Shown in pieces: positions 51,855 through 61,099 of a stretch of DNA of 64,000 nt (positions within the stretch are counted from its first letter, which is position 1; every line of letters starts with the position of its first letter). Both the position numbers and the translations under genes were made by a program. The notes below the pieces were generated by a model that searched no databases, was not told where the DNA came from, and worked only from the letters and a program-made list of their open reading frames with translations. Where the stretch lies: the NCBI GenBank assembly GCA_040779335.1, contig JBFONV010000001.1, positions 1 through 64,000 of the forward strand, written 5' to 3'. This DNA comes from JBFONV01 sp040779335. Its GTDB lineage: Bacteria; Pseudomonadota; Gammaproteobacteria; Enterobacterales; Alteromonadaceae.

Positions 51855-52073
51855 ATGAAATATGAACGCAGTTATTCAGTAAAGAAAACCTTAGCAAAAG
51901 ACATTCACCATAAAAAATTGTCGGGGGTTTGTGCCGGCATTGCTAAATATTATGAATTACCGAGGTTAGTGGTTCGTATAGGAGCTATAGTGGCGTTACT
52001 TGCTTTTCCTGTAGCGACTGGTGTTGCCTATGTCGTGTCAACATTATTGATGGCTAACGATAGAGCTTATTAA
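51855..52073 (+). CDS. pspC: PspC-domain membrane protein
   Basis: A 72-aa short PspC: the domain signature KLSGVCAGIAKYYELPRLVV followed by one hydrophobic span (IGAIVALLAFPVATGVAYVV). In E. coli PspC with PspB senses membrane stress and frees PspF from PspA. This version lacks the longer C-terminal part of E. coli PspC (119 aa). It has a good ribosome binding site (GAGGA). It lies 33 bases after the 34-residue peptide. Confidence 0.9.
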   Translation: MKYERSYSVKKTLAKDIHHKKLSGVCAGIAKYYELPRLVVRIGAIVALLAFPVATGVAYVVSTLLMANDRAY

Positions 52074-52099
52074 TTCAACTGTCGCAGCATGGAGGAATT

Positions 52100-52444
52100 A
52101 TGTCATTTATTAAGTCTTTATTTTTAGCGATTGTCGCAACACTGTTTTTGACTTACATATTAGGAATCATTTTTGTTGAAATGCTTGATGTAAATATTTA
52201 CATGGGCGAACAGCTAGTTGAGCCATTAAAAGCGATTAGTATTTCGGCGTTAGTCATGGTGTTGTTGGTATTGTTAGCTTTGGCAATTGTGTTAAGCGTG
52301 TTTGGCTCGATAATTTTTATTTTATTACTGTGTTTCGGTGGTATCGCATTGTTTACTGTTGGTATGTTTTGGCCATTATTTTTAATTGCCGGGGTGATTT
52401 GGTTGTTGTGCAGAGACAAAAGTCGTTCGGTAAGTCATTCCTAG
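52100..52444 (+). CDS. Polytopic membrane protein at the end of the psp module
   Basis: A 114-aa protein with three or four spans (SLFLAIVATLFLTYILGIIF, ALVMVLLVLLALAIVLSVFG, IFILLLCFGGIALFTVGMFW) and a short basic tail. I do not recognise a family. It has a strong ribosome binding site (GGAGGAATT) and follows pspC by 26 bases, so it is probably the last gene of the sigma-54 unit. A membrane-stress role is inferred from the operon only. Confidence 0.75.
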   Translation: MSFIKSLFLAIVATLFLTYILGIIFVEMLDVNIYMGEQLVEPLKAISISALVMVLLVLLALAIVLSVFGSIIFILLLCFGGIALFTVGMFWPLFLIAGVIWLLCRDKSRSVSHS

Positions 52445-52562
52445 TACAAATACTATGTGTGCTGAAATATGACAGTTAACCTAATAATGGTGGGAAAGAC
52501 CTAAACAACAAGTAAATCATTGAGTTCAGGTCTTAAAACTTACTTACCTTTCTTCGTTGTCG

Positions 52563-53300
52563 CTATTGAAAAAACTTGGCAAGGATATTTTTACATTCGT
52601 CAGTGTTAACTAAACGTGAAAACTCTTCGCCTTCGTCAGCAATGACATCGGGGAGAATATTATTGCTAGCTTGGCGCATGAGTCGTTTACTGGTCATGAC
52701 CGCATCAAAAGGTAAATGGGCGATAGTAGCAGCTATATCTGCTGCGATACCAAGTAATTCCTCCGGCTGGCAAATTTGGTTAATAATGCCTAATTGCAGG
52801 GCTTCTTCCGAGTTGAACATTTTTCCTAACACTAAAAGTTCGAACGCTTTATTATGACCTATGCGAGACGGCAGTAAATAGCTTGAACCAGCTTCTGGGC
52901 ATAGTCCTAACTGGGTGAAAGGCAGTTTAAATTTACCGTTATTTGCCGCAATAACCATGTCGCAATGTAATAGTAGTGTGGTACCTATACCAACGGCGGC
53001 ACCTGCTACAGCGGCGATGAGTGGTTTTTTAAATATTGAAAGTACTTTCACAAAATCTAAAGCGGCTAAATCGCCACTTGCGGCGCTATCAATAAAGTCT
53101 TGAAGATCATTGCCGGCGCAAAAGCAACTTTGGTCACCTTGAATTAACACACAGTGAATACTGTCGGTTTCACTGGCATAATTAAACAGCTCGCACAGCT
53201 CAAGATACATTTGAGTGTTAAGTGCATTTTTTTTAGAAAGACGATTTAATGTAATAGAAAAAACGCCATCTGATTCTTTTGTAAGAATTAAGTTATCCAT
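52563..53300 (-). CDS. Enoyl-CoA hydratase/isomerase family protein
   Basis: A 245-aa crotonase-fold protein. It begins with LTKESDGVFSITLNRLSKKN; the oxyanion-hole segment is CFCAGNDLQDF and the second active-site block is AAVAGAAVGIGTTLLLHCDM. The position equivalent to the second catalytic glutamate falls in LGLCPEAGSSYLL, which keeps a Pro-Glu. The substrate cannot be told; small isomerases of this size act on enoyl-CoAs. It is a single gene converging on the psp module. Confidence 0.88.
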   Translation of the reverse strand: MDNLILTKESDGVFSITLNRLSKKNALNTQMYLELCELFNYASETDSIHCVLIQGDQSCFCAGNDLQDFIDSAASGDLAALDFVKVLSIFKKPLIAAVAGAAVGIGTTLLLHCDMVIAANNGKFKLPFTQLGLCPEAGSSYLLPSRIGHNKAFELLVLGKMFNSEEALQLGIINQICQPEELLGIAADIAATIAHLPFDAVMTSKRLMRQASNNILPDVIADEGEEFSRLVNTDECKNILAKFFQ

Positions 53301-53369
53301 TTTGTATTAGCTTAGTTACAATAGCAGGACACCACCTTAGTATTTCTAAATAGGGAAGTATAGATAGAG

Positions 53370-53828
53370 ATGAAAAAAATTTACCCAGTTGTTTTTTTGA
53401 TTTTTAGCACGATGTTTATAACACTAAGTACTACTGTTTTTGCTCATGAAGTTAAAGTAAGCGGTGGTTATATTCGGGAAACAATCCCAGGTACAGTGAT
53501 ATCATCAGCGTATATGCGCATTAAAAATAGCGCTAATGAAGGGATGTTACTAGTGGGAGCATCAAGCAATGTCAGCCCGCGTATTGAAATTCATGAACAT
53601 GTCATGAATGATGGCATGATGCGCATGCAACAGCGACCTTCACTTACTATTGATGCTGAAAGTGAAGTGGCATTAAAACCATCGGGTTACCATTTAATGA
53701 TGTTTGAACTAACCCAACCGCTGAAAGATGGTGAATTGGTTTGGTTAACTTTGCATTTTGCTGATCACGATGATCATCAGATCCAAATCCCCGTAAAAAG
53801 TATCAAAAAAATGCAGCATCACCATTAG
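53370..53828 (+). CDS. Periplasmic copper chaperone PCu(A)C
   Basis: A 152-aa protein with a signal peptide (VVFLIFSTMFITLSTTVFA) and the PCuAC cupredoxin-like domain. The copper-binding Met/His motif is visible as SSAYMRIKN, EIHEHVMNDGMMRM and HLMMFELTQPL. It ends in a His-rich tail (KKMQHHH). Members deliver Cu(I) to cytochrome oxidase. Here it precedes a DUF2333 gene by only 6 bases, and no oxidase gene is near. Confidence 0.92.
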   Translation: MKKIYPVVFLIFSTMFITLSTTVFAHEVKVSGGYIRETIPGTVISSAYMRIKNSANEGMLLVGASSNVSPRIEIHEHVMNDGMMRMQQRPSLTIDAESEVALKPSGYHLMMFELTQPLKDGELVWLTLHFADHDDHQIQIPVKSIKKMQHHH

Positions 53829-53834
53829 GAGTCA

Positions 53835-54830
53835 ATGATGAATGTTAATTTTTCAGTAAAAGCTATCGTTACCAGCGTAGCCAGTTTAATCGTAATTTTC
53901 TATTTTATTGGGGTTTATTGGAGTTTTGAACCCGATGTTTTTGATGTTAAAGCTAAGGTTACTGCAGATGCAACGGCTAACAACGTCGCCCCTGTAGTCG
54001 GCTATACCACCACAACGACCTTGATCAGAGTGACCGAAACCTTGATGAATAAACCTGGCGGTTATTTATCAAATGATGCATTACCACCTTCAGTTTTTCT
54101 GGATAATATTCCAGCATGGGAGTTTGGTGTGTTAGAAATGGTTAGAGATATGGCCTTAGTTATGCGCCAAGGATTTAGCCGCTCACAATCACAATCACTT
54201 GAAAATAAACATCTGAAAATCGCTCATCCTCAGCTAAATATTGATCACAGAAGCTGGGCGATGCCAAGCGCAGAAGGTGAATACAATAAAGCAATTAGAG
54301 CGCTTTACGAGTATCGAAAAGACTTGGCTGATGTGAATAGTCAGTCAGCGCAATTTTATGCACGAGCTGATAATCTAAGGGCTTGGCTAAAAGAAGTTAC
54401 TAATCGTATGGGCAGCTATTCACAACGACTCAGTGCTAGTGTCGGACGTGATCAGTTGAACGTTGATTTGGCAGGAGATAGCGTTGCTCAGCAATCAACT
54501 ACAACCGATGCCAGTATGGAGTTGAAGACCAGTTGGTGGAAGATAGACAATGAATTTTATGAAGCGCGCGGAGCCTCTTGGGCATTACTGCATTTTTTAA
54601 AGGCTATTGAAATCGATTTTAATGATGTGCTTGAGAAGAAGAATGCCAAAGTGAGTTTACAACAAATTATTCGTGAATTAGAAGCGAGCCAACAGGGCAT
54701 TTGGAGTCCGATGATACTTAATGGCGATGGCTTTGGATTACTGGCCAACCATTCGTTGGTGATGGCAAATTATATTTCGCGAGCGAATGCCGCATTAATC
54801 GATTTAAATGAATTACTTAGCCAAGGATAA
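53835..54830 (+). CDS. DUF2333 family membrane-anchored protein
   Basis: A 331-aa protein with one N-terminal span (AIVTSVASLIVIFYFIGVYW) and a helical periplasmic domain of the DUF2333 type (NKPGGYLSNDALPPSVFLDN, EFGVLEMVRDMALVMRQGFS, SWWKIDNEFYEARGASWALL). The function is not known; the family is common in marine gammaproteobacteria. It has a good ribosome binding site (TAGGAGTCA). It is tightly packed between the PCuAC gene and an outer-membrane barrel gene (3-base gap). Confidence 0.9.
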   Translation: MMNVNFSVKAIVTSVASLIVIFYFIGVYWSFEPDVFDVKAKVTADATANNVAPVVGYTTTTTLIRVTETLMNKPGGYLSNDALPPSVFLDNIPAWEFGVLEMVRDMALVMRQGFSRSQSQSLENKHLKIAHPQLNIDHRSWAMPSAEGEYNKAIRALYEYRKDLADVNSQSAQFYARADNLRAWLKEVTNRMGSYSQRLSASVGRDQLNVDLAGDSVAQQSTTTDASMELKTSWWKIDNEFYEARGASWALLHFLKAIEIDFNDVLEKKNAKVSLQQIIRELEASQQGIWSPMILNGDGFGLLANHSLVMANYISRANAALIDLNELLSQG

Positions 54831-54833
54831 AAA

Positions 54834-55586
54834 ATGAAAAAATCTGTCATTGCAGCAAGTTTAGCTGCGTTAGTGTCTGCGAATGTACAAGCGGACGTTG
54901 TCGGTGTCTATTTAGGCGGTCAGGTTTGGGACAATCAAGCATCTGGTATATTTGGGGAGTCAGGTCATCAAACTGATTTTAACCTAAGTGACGAACAGCA
55001 AGAGAGTTTCTTTATTGCTGTGGAGCACCCTTTACCTTTGATCCCAAATGCAAAAATATCATTTACAAATTTAGACACGACCGGCCTAGTTACGTTAACG
55101 AGTGATATTGACTTTGCCAATGAAACCTTTAGTCAAGGAACTGCTGTCGAAACAATGTTTGACGTTAGTTATGTTGATTACACTTTGTATTATGAGATTT
55201 TTGATAACGGACTATTTTCATTTGATTTAGGCTTGTCAGTAAGAGATCTTGATGGAGATATAACCGTTGCCACGCAAACAGACACTCCAACTACTGGCGT
55301 AAACGCTATCGATGCGATGATCCCTATGCTATATGTTGCCACTAAAATTGGGTTACCATTAACAGGCTTAAATCTAATGGCCGAGGGGAATTTTTTGTCG
55401 GTTGGAGATAATACTTTATATGATTATCAAGCCGGAATCAGTTATGAATTGATTGATAATCTAGCGGTTGATATGGACGTAACCTTCGGGTATCGAGCAT
55501 TGAAGCTTGAACTAGATGATGTCGATGATATCTACAGTGATCTTGATTTTAAAGGCATATATGCTGGAACCGTTATACATTTTTAA
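54834..55586 (+). CDS. Outer-membrane beta-barrel protein (TIGR04219 type)
   Basis: A 250-aa protein with a signal peptide (KKSVIAASLAALVSANVQA) and alternating beta-strand pattern ending in an aromatic residue (AGTVIHF), typical of outer-membrane barrels. The start DVVGVYLGGQVWDNQASGIF fits the TIGR04219 family, often encoded with DUF2333. The ligand is unknown. It has an AAGGAT ribosome binding site. Last gene of the PCuAC-DUF2333-OMP unit, with hairpins at 55605 and 55924 downstream. Confidence 0.88.
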   Translation: MKKSVIAASLAALVSANVQADVVGVYLGGQVWDNQASGIFGESGHQTDFNLSDEQQESFFIAVEHPLPLIPNAKISFTNLDTTGLVTLTSDIDFANETFSQGTAVETMFDVSYVDYTLYYEIFDNGLFSFDLGLSVRDLDGDITVATQTDTPTTGVNAIDAMIPMLYVATKIGLPLTGLNLMAEGNFLSVGDNTLYDYQAGISYELIDNLAVDMDVTFGYRALKLELDDVDDIYSDLDFKGIYAGTVIHF

Positions 55587-55604
55587 TCGCCTGCACAAAA
55601 CCTT

Positions 55605-55640
55605 AGCGGTCATGATGGCTTTGTTATGATCGCTTTATTT
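55605..55640 (+). terminator. Probable terminator after the OMP gene
   Basis: AGCGGTCAT (55605-55613) pairs with ATGATCGCT (55626-55634), one G-T pair, followed by TTATTT. Confidence 0.65.
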
Positions 55641-55923
55641 CACCCCTGCTAAGATCATTGCTTTTTTATTACCCTAAGTTTGTGTTAACTAAAAAGTTGA
55701 TATTAAATCTTAGAAAAACCACAGACATTGATTTTCATGCCATTTATCACCTTAACTTGCTAGTTCATCCCTACGATAAGATTTCTAGCAAATTTATTGA
55801 GATACTTTAGTCAATCAAATACGCACTGTCTCATATACTCCTTGGATGACTTTTGTATCGTTTGGTTGATTCTAGCGACGTGGTGACTAATGATCTGTCA
55901 ATCTTAACTACTACGAATGCTTA

Positions 55924-55947
55924 TTCGGGGTGATTTATCACCCCGAA
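55924..55947. terminator. Probable terminator for the LytTR regulator (convergent region)
   Basis: TTCGGGGTGA (55924-55933), loop TTTA, TCACCCCGAA (55938-55947): a perfect 10-bp GC-rich stem just beyond the stop of the minus-strand gene at 55969. T-rich sequence follows on the plus strand. Confidence 0.7.
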
Positions 55948-55968
55948 CTTCTTTTCTTTATTCTGTTA

Positions 55969-56727
55969 TTACTCGCTAATAAGTTCTTCTAATTTATCTT
56001 TATTTCGTCTAGATAATGTCAGTTCGTGACCACTTTTAAGTATCACAGTATAATCACCATTTTCGTTAGCTCGAAGCTCTGCGACACTGCTTCTTCTGAC
56101 AATAGATGAACGGTGAATACGAACAAATTCCTTTGGATCTAGCTGGGTTTCCAATGAGGTCAGGGTTTCTCGATGTAAAATGTGTTTTTCATCGAATAGA
56201 TAGACGTCGGCATAATTACCTGCGCCTGCTATATAGTTGATTTGCGCGACATCGATTAATTTAATGCGACCAGGCTCCTTTACGATCAGACGGGTTTTAT
56301 ATTTTTTATCTTGTTGCTCGTTCATCTGTTGGATTAACATGCCAATTTCTTTAAAGTTGGTTAATTTCTTGGCATTAATCTGGCTGCGCGCTTTATCTAG
56401 CGCCTCATAAAAACGTTCATCATCAAACGGTTTTAATAAATAATCTATGGCGTTAAGGTCAAAAGCTTTAATTGCATATTGATCATATGCGGTCGCAAAA
56501 ATGACAATGGTGTTATCTGGGAGTTTTTCCATCAACTGAATGCCAGTATAACCGGGCATTTGAATATCCAAAAAAATCAATTCGGGTTGGTGAAGGTTAC
56601 ACAATTTTAGCGCTTTTTTCCCATCTTCGGCTTCAATTACTTTCGCTATATCCGGCTGATCTTTTAGTAATAATTTTATCGTTTCTCTTGCTAAATATTC
56701 ATCGTCAGCAATAAGTACATTAATCAT
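55969..56727 (-). CDS. LytTR-family response regulator
   Basis: A 252-aa regulator: receiver domain (NVLIADDEYLARETIKLLLK, phospho-acceptor in PELIFLDIQMPG, KPFDDERF switch region) and a C-terminal LytTR DNA-binding domain (VKEPGRIKLIDVAQINYIAG, FVRIHRSSIVRRSSVAEL). The start is ATG 56727, with GGAG six bases before it; it overlaps the end of the kinase gene by 8 bases. The pair is divergent from the large TonB receptor gene and may control it. Confidence 0.92.
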   Translation of the reverse strand: MINVLIADDEYLARETIKLLLKDQPDIAKVIEAEDGKKALKLCNLHQPELIFLDIQMPGYTGIQLMEKLPDNTIVIFATAYDQYAIKAFDLNAIDYLLKPFDDERFYEALDKARSQINAKKLTNFKEIGMLIQQMNEQQDKKYKTRLIVKEPGRIKLIDVAQINYIAGAGNYADVYLFDEKHILHRETLTSLETQLDPKEFVRIHRSSIVRRSSVAELRANENGDYTVILKSGHELTLSRRNKDKLEELISE

Positions 56728-57853
56728 CATAATCTCCATACGGCAATGACAAGTATGTTTGAAAGTATCCCTTATCAAGCTTTATTAAGTCTAACGAAAA
56801 ATCTTTTTGATAAAGCTTTGACATCCGTTCTCTACAGTTTTTCATGCCTATGCCAAATCCTTTGCTTGCTTCAGTTTCTGGAATTTTATTGACGAGTATC
56901 ACTTTTAGCCGATTGCCATGCCTAGAAACGTTGAGTTTTAGTATATTATTGTTACTTTCAAGTTGAGAGCCGTGCTGAACAGCATTTTCTACGAGAGGTT
57001 GAAGCAACATGAAAGGTATTTTCGTTTCTAAACAATCATCAGCAATATGAATATCGGTAGTAAGCTTATCTTCAAAACGCATTTTTTGGATAGTCAGGTA
57101 GCTATTAATGAACTCCATTTCTTCACTCAAAGTGACTAGTTGATTATCATTATTTTCTAAAACCCTTCTTAGCATAATACTAAGTTCACTAAGTGCCTTA
57201 ATTGCACTTTTTTTCTCATCTAATCGAATCAGACTTGAAATGGTGTTTAGAGTGTTAAACAAAAAGTGTGGATTTAATTGGGACTTTAAAGCTTGCAACT
57301 CTATTTGCACTAATTGTTTTGACAATTGTTCATTTTGAATGAATTGTATCTTTGCTGTTTGGTAATATGAAAATGCATAACCAGCGCAAAGTACTGCCAT
57401 ATAAACGATAAAGTCCATATGCAATGGACTTAAAAGCAGGCGGCCAATGGCAAGTTTGATTTCAGCTAGTGAAATTTCATTTTCTGAAATAAGGGCAACT
57501 TCAAGCGTCGTTAATCCCCAATAAAAGAAAAATATTATCAACATAATAATAAGATTCTTGCTCACAAAGCTCACATAATTTTTATTTTTTAAGCGTATAA
57601 ATGAACTTGCTGCGATGATAAGGGGGGCAATTATTGCCCAGTTTCCCCACCAAGGCAGGTATTGCAACCATATATCTATCCACTCACCAGGGCGCTCATA
57701 ATGAATGCTCATTCTGTAACTATGTGAGGCGGCTATAGTGTTTAAGATTAACCAGAAAAATAAGTTGGCCAACCAAAACTTGTAATTGGGAAGGTTATTA
57801 ATAAATTCTTTGAACATAAATACCACACTTTTCATCTTCCTTGGATTATTCAT
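56720..57853 (-). CDS. LytS-type sensor histidine kinase
   Basis: A 377-aa kinase with about five membrane spans in the first ~160 residues and a His_kinase domain of the LytS/YehU type: phospho-acceptor in LNPHFLFNTLNTISSLIRLD, then an N box (LLQPLVENAVQHG) and a glycine box GFGIGMKNCRERM. No PAS or other sensor domain is seen, so sensing is probably in the membrane. The start is uncertain (ATG 57853, 57835 or 57817). It overlaps the regulator gene by 8 bases. Confidence 0.9.
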   Translation of the reverse strand: MNNPRKMKSVVFMFKEFINNLPNYKFWLANLFFWLILNTIAASHSYRMSIHYERPGEWIDIWLQYLPWWGNWAIIAPLIIAASSFIRLKNKNYVSFVSKNLIIMLIIFFFYWGLTTLEVALISENEISLAEIKLAIGRLLLSPLHMDFIVYMAVLCAGYAFSYYQTAKIQFIQNEQLSKQLVQIELQALKSQLNPHFLFNTLNTISSLIRLDEKKSAIKALSELSIMLRRVLENNDNQLVTLSEEMEFINSYLTIQKMRFEDKLTTDIHIADDCLETKIPFMLLQPLVENAVQHGSQLESNNNILKLNVSRHGNRLKVILVNKIPETEASKGFGIGMKNCRERMSKLYQKDFSLDLIKLDKGYFQTYLSLPYGDYDD

Positions 57854-58134
57854 TACTTTGTGTCAAAAATGCAAACATCATTTTGACTTTTTTTATATAT
57901 TGTAGTTTTTTATATGTATTTTTAATTAAATCAAGTGGTTATTGACTTATTTTGTGCTCTGTCATTTAGTGTTTTTTCCGTTTAAAACGTTTTTCTGGCC
58001 GTTTGTCACATCATCATCTCCGTTGGTGTATCGCACGCTATGCTGACTAGATTTTGATATTGTCAGACGGTAATTTGGCCGGCGATAAGAGAATATTATC
58101 AACAAAAAAATTATAAACTCTCAGGGAGATATAT

Positions 58135-60921
58135 ATGTTTAACAATTCTCAATTGGCTAAGTCGATAAGACAGGCTTTTATATATAGTGCAGCAACTGCG
58201 TTACTCACTTCAGGTATGGCAAGTGCGGCGGAGTCAGAAAACGAAGAAAGTATTGAGCGCATTCAAATTACGGGGTCCAGTATCAAACGTACTGATATGG
58301 AAGGTTCTCTACCCATCACCAGTATTACAAGTAGTGATATAGCAAAAACTGGTGTGACTAGCGTTCCAGATTTAATGCAAAAAATCCCTCAAATGCAAGG
58401 TTTTACCACCGCATCTGATTCAGTTGGTGGAGGAGGAGGAGGTCAACAAACTGCTTCATTACGTGACTTAGGTGGTCAATATACATTGGTATTAGTAAAT
58501 GGCAGGCGTTTGGCGTCTGCTGGTTCTGGTAGTGCGATTGATTTGAACTCTATTCCATTGGCAGCTATAGAGCGTGTTGATGTCCTAACTGATGGTGCAT
58601 CTGCGATTTACGGTTCTGATGCAATCGTTGGTGTTATCAATTTCATAATGAAAAATGATTTTCAAGGTATCAACATAAACGGTCGCTACGATCGTCCACA
58701 AGAAGATGGTGGTGAAAGTTCGAATTTTGCTGTCACTGCGGGTTATGGTGATCTTGGCACTGACGGTTATAACTTTATGGTTTCTTATAGCCATGACAAT
58801 CAAGAAGAGCTTTTGTCGTCACAACGTGACTTTGCAAAAACAGGTATTTTACCGTTCAGCTACCAAGGCAATGACTTAATATGGCAAAGAACATCAGCTA
58901 ATGCTATTCCTGGTAATGCCTATGTAACATTTGCTGACGGTAGTTCACGTAACTTCAATCCATATCGTGAAGCCAATGGTCAATGTGCAGAGAAAAATGC
59001 ACCAAGTGGTACTACATGTATTTACGATTTTACTGAAACATTACGTATTTTTCCTGAAAGCACACGAGACAATTTATTTGCACAAGCTATTGTAGAAATT
59101 AATGATAATATAGAATTTTACGCAACCGCTTCTTTTTCAGATTTTAGTATGGTTTCACGAATTGCTCCATACCCTACCGGAGCGTTTAGCATTCCTAATG
59201 ACTCCCAGCTGGTTGAAGAGAATATTCTCCCGTACTTAACCGACGAAGAATTGGCAATTGGCCTTCAGCAAGTTGATGTTCGCTGGAGGACACGTCCAGG
59301 AGGTAATCGCACAGACGATAACCAAACTGATTCAACTAGTTTTGTTGCCGGTTTACGGGGTGATATAGGTGATTTGACATACGATTTGGCATTTAGCTAT
59401 TCAGATACAGATCAGCAAAATATACGTGTGACGGGTTATCCGATTGAAGACAAATTGATTAATCTATTGGAATCTGGTGCGGTCAACATTTTTGCTACTC
59501 CAGAAACGTTAACAGACGAGCAAAACCAAATGGTTGCCGATACTATGTATTCTGGAGCTTGGATAGGCAATAAAACTTCATTAGCCTCTGTTGAAGGTAA
59601 AGCGTCAATGCCGGTATTTGAATTACCAGCGGGTGAAGTATATGTTGGTGCAGGTTTTGACTTCCGTAAACAAGAATATGACCAAACTATCAGCGATGCC
59701 AACAGAAGTGAAATCATTTTATTTGAAAGTGCTACGCCTGAATTTGACTTGAAGCGTGAAAACTACGGTTTGTATGTTGAAACAATAGTGCCAATCGCTG
59801 AAGGTTTAGAAGTAACTGGTGCTTTACGTTATGATAATGTTGGTAAAATTACAGATTCGCGACGCACTGGTGATCAAAGTGTAAACAAAGACGAAAATGA
59901 TACGACTTACAAGGTGAGTGTTTCATATCGCCCAAATGAAGATTGGTTACTGCGTGCTTCAATTGGTACTGGTTTTAAATCGGCGACAATGCGTCAAATT
60001 GCGGCACCGCGCATTCCATTTGGAGTGACATCGTCAGCTTATGACTGTCCATTCCCTGCAAGTGATTCTCGTTCTGCTGGTTGTTTTAGTGAGAAACTTC
60101 AGTATGAAGTATTTCAGGAAGGCTATGCAGGCTTAAAACCTGAAACTTCAGAGCAAACCTCTATAGGTTTCGTTTATGCACCTGATAATTCATTTAGTTT
60201 TAATGTTGACTGGTGGGAAGTGAACCTAGAAGATCAGGTACAACGTTTAACCCAAGATCAAATCTTTGGTGACCCAGAGACTTACAGTGATTTATTTACG
60301 ACCAAACTTAACCGTGGTACAGGCAAAAATGAACTAGCGATTATTCAAGCAGCGGTGAACATTGGTGAATCAAATAATGAAGGTATTGACTGGGGAATGA
60401 ACCTTACTAATGAATTTAGTTTTGGCGTGTTAAAAACTGCTTTCCAAGGTACTTATATCATTGAAAGCGAGCGTCTACGTGTTGGTACTGAAAACACTTT
60501 TGATACTAGCCTAGGTAAATTTGGGGATAATCAGCAGGTGACTTTTCGAAATATTATAAATATCTCGAATACGTTTAGTCATGGTGATTTCGAGCATAGC
60601 TTGAACATCTACTATCGTAGTGGTTACCAAGATCAGTACCACCCAGGTGGTGGTTCTCGTATTCGTTTAGCGAGTGATATCAATACGAACTATAGTGGTG
60701 GAGTGCAGCTTCGTGTACCTTCATATACTACGGCTAACTATTCAACAACTTATTTTGTAAACGATGATATGAATGTCACATTTGGTATCAACAACTTGTT
60801 TGATAAACAGCCTCCTATGTCATTGCGTACTGGTGGAGCGGGTCATCAGGCCGGTTATGATCCACGTTATACGGATGCATTAGGTAGAACTTTTTACTTA
60901 TCAGCAGACTATACGTTTTAG
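58135..60921 (+). CDS. TonB-dependent outer-membrane receptor
   Basis: A 928-aa receptor: signal peptide (residues ~1-31), TonB-box-like and plug domain (IERIQITGSSIKRTDMEGSL, then QYTLVLVNGRRLASAGSGSA and ERVDVLTDGASAIYGSDAIV) and a 22-strand barrel ending YLSADYTF. The plug style is that of the oxidising-substrate (oligosaccharide or peptide) class common in Alteromonadales rather than siderophore receptors, but the ligand is not evident. It has a strong ribosome binding site (AGGGAGA). It is divergent from the LytS/LytTR pair and ends with a clear terminator. Confidence 0.92.
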   Translation: MFNNSQLAKSIRQAFIYSAATALLTSGMASAAESENEESIERIQITGSSIKRTDMEGSLPITSITSSDIAKTGVTSVPDLMQKIPQMQGFTTASDSVGGGGGGQQTASLRDLGGQYTLVLVNGRRLASAGSGSAIDLNSIPLAAIERVDVLTDGASAIYGSDAIVGVINFIMKNDFQGININGRYDRPQEDGGESSNFAVTAGYGDLGTDGYNFMVSYSHDNQEELLSSQRDFAKTGILPFSYQGNDLIWQRTSANAIPGNAYVTFADGSSRNFNPYREANGQCAEKNAPSGTTCIYDFTETLRIFPESTRDNLFAQAIVEINDNIEFYATASFSDFSMVSRIAPYPTGAFSIPNDSQLVEENILPYLTDEELAIGLQQVDVRWRTRPGGNRTDDNQTDSTSFVAGLRGDIGDLTYDLAFSYSDTDQQNIRVTGYPIEDKLINLLESGAVNIFATPETLTDEQNQMVADTMYSGAWIGNKTSLASVEGKASMPVFELPAGEVYVGAGFDFRKQEYDQTISDANRSEIILFESATPEFDLKRENYGLYVETIVPIAEGLEVTGALRYDNVGKITDSRRTGDQSVNKDENDTTYKVSVSYRPNEDWLLRASIGTGFKSATMRQIAAPRIPFGVTSSAYDCPFPASDSRSAGCFSEKLQYEVFQEGYAGLKPETSEQTSIGFVYAPDNSFSFNVDWWEVNLEDQVQRLTQDQIFGDPETYSDLFTTKLNRGTGKNELAIIQAAVNIGESNNEGIDWGMNLTNEFSFGVLKTAFQGTYIIESERLRVGTENTFDTSLGKFGDNQQVTFRNIINISNTFSHGDFEHSLNIYYRSGYQDQYHPGGGSRIRLASDINTNYSGGVQLRVPSYTTANYSTTYFVNDDMNVTFGINNLFDKQPPMSLRTGGAGHQAGYDPRYTDALGRTFYLSADYTF

Positions 60922-60944
60922 ACTTTAAAAATTGATAGCTCTTT

Positions 60945-60972
60945 AAACCGCTCATAACAGAGCGGTTTTTTT
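60945..60972 (+). terminator. Intrinsic terminator after the TonB receptor
   Basis: AAACCGCTC, loop ATAACA, GAGCGGTTT and further T residues. Confidence 0.92.
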
Positions 60973-61099
60973 AGTTATGGTACTATCAAAAATCTTACTA
61001 ATAGTTTTTAATTCCATTTTGGAATAAAAAATCATTTTCTATTCTTTTTGTTTTGTTCAAAAAGTGTCTATCCTTGCTCTATTAATTGAAATGGGCGAA

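Larger units (their letters stand above)
55587..55968. other. Intergenic stretch with two hairpins, no gene
   Basis: About 380 bases between two convergent genes. It contains the terminator-like hairpins at 55605-55640 and 55924-55947. I see no other gene, repeat or RNA. Confidence 0.5.

Noticed and set aside
52496..52535. AAGACCT...AGGTCTT inverted repeat after the psp module
   Set aside because: The 7-bp stem with a long loop is not followed by a T run; may end the operon but is not strong enough to list.
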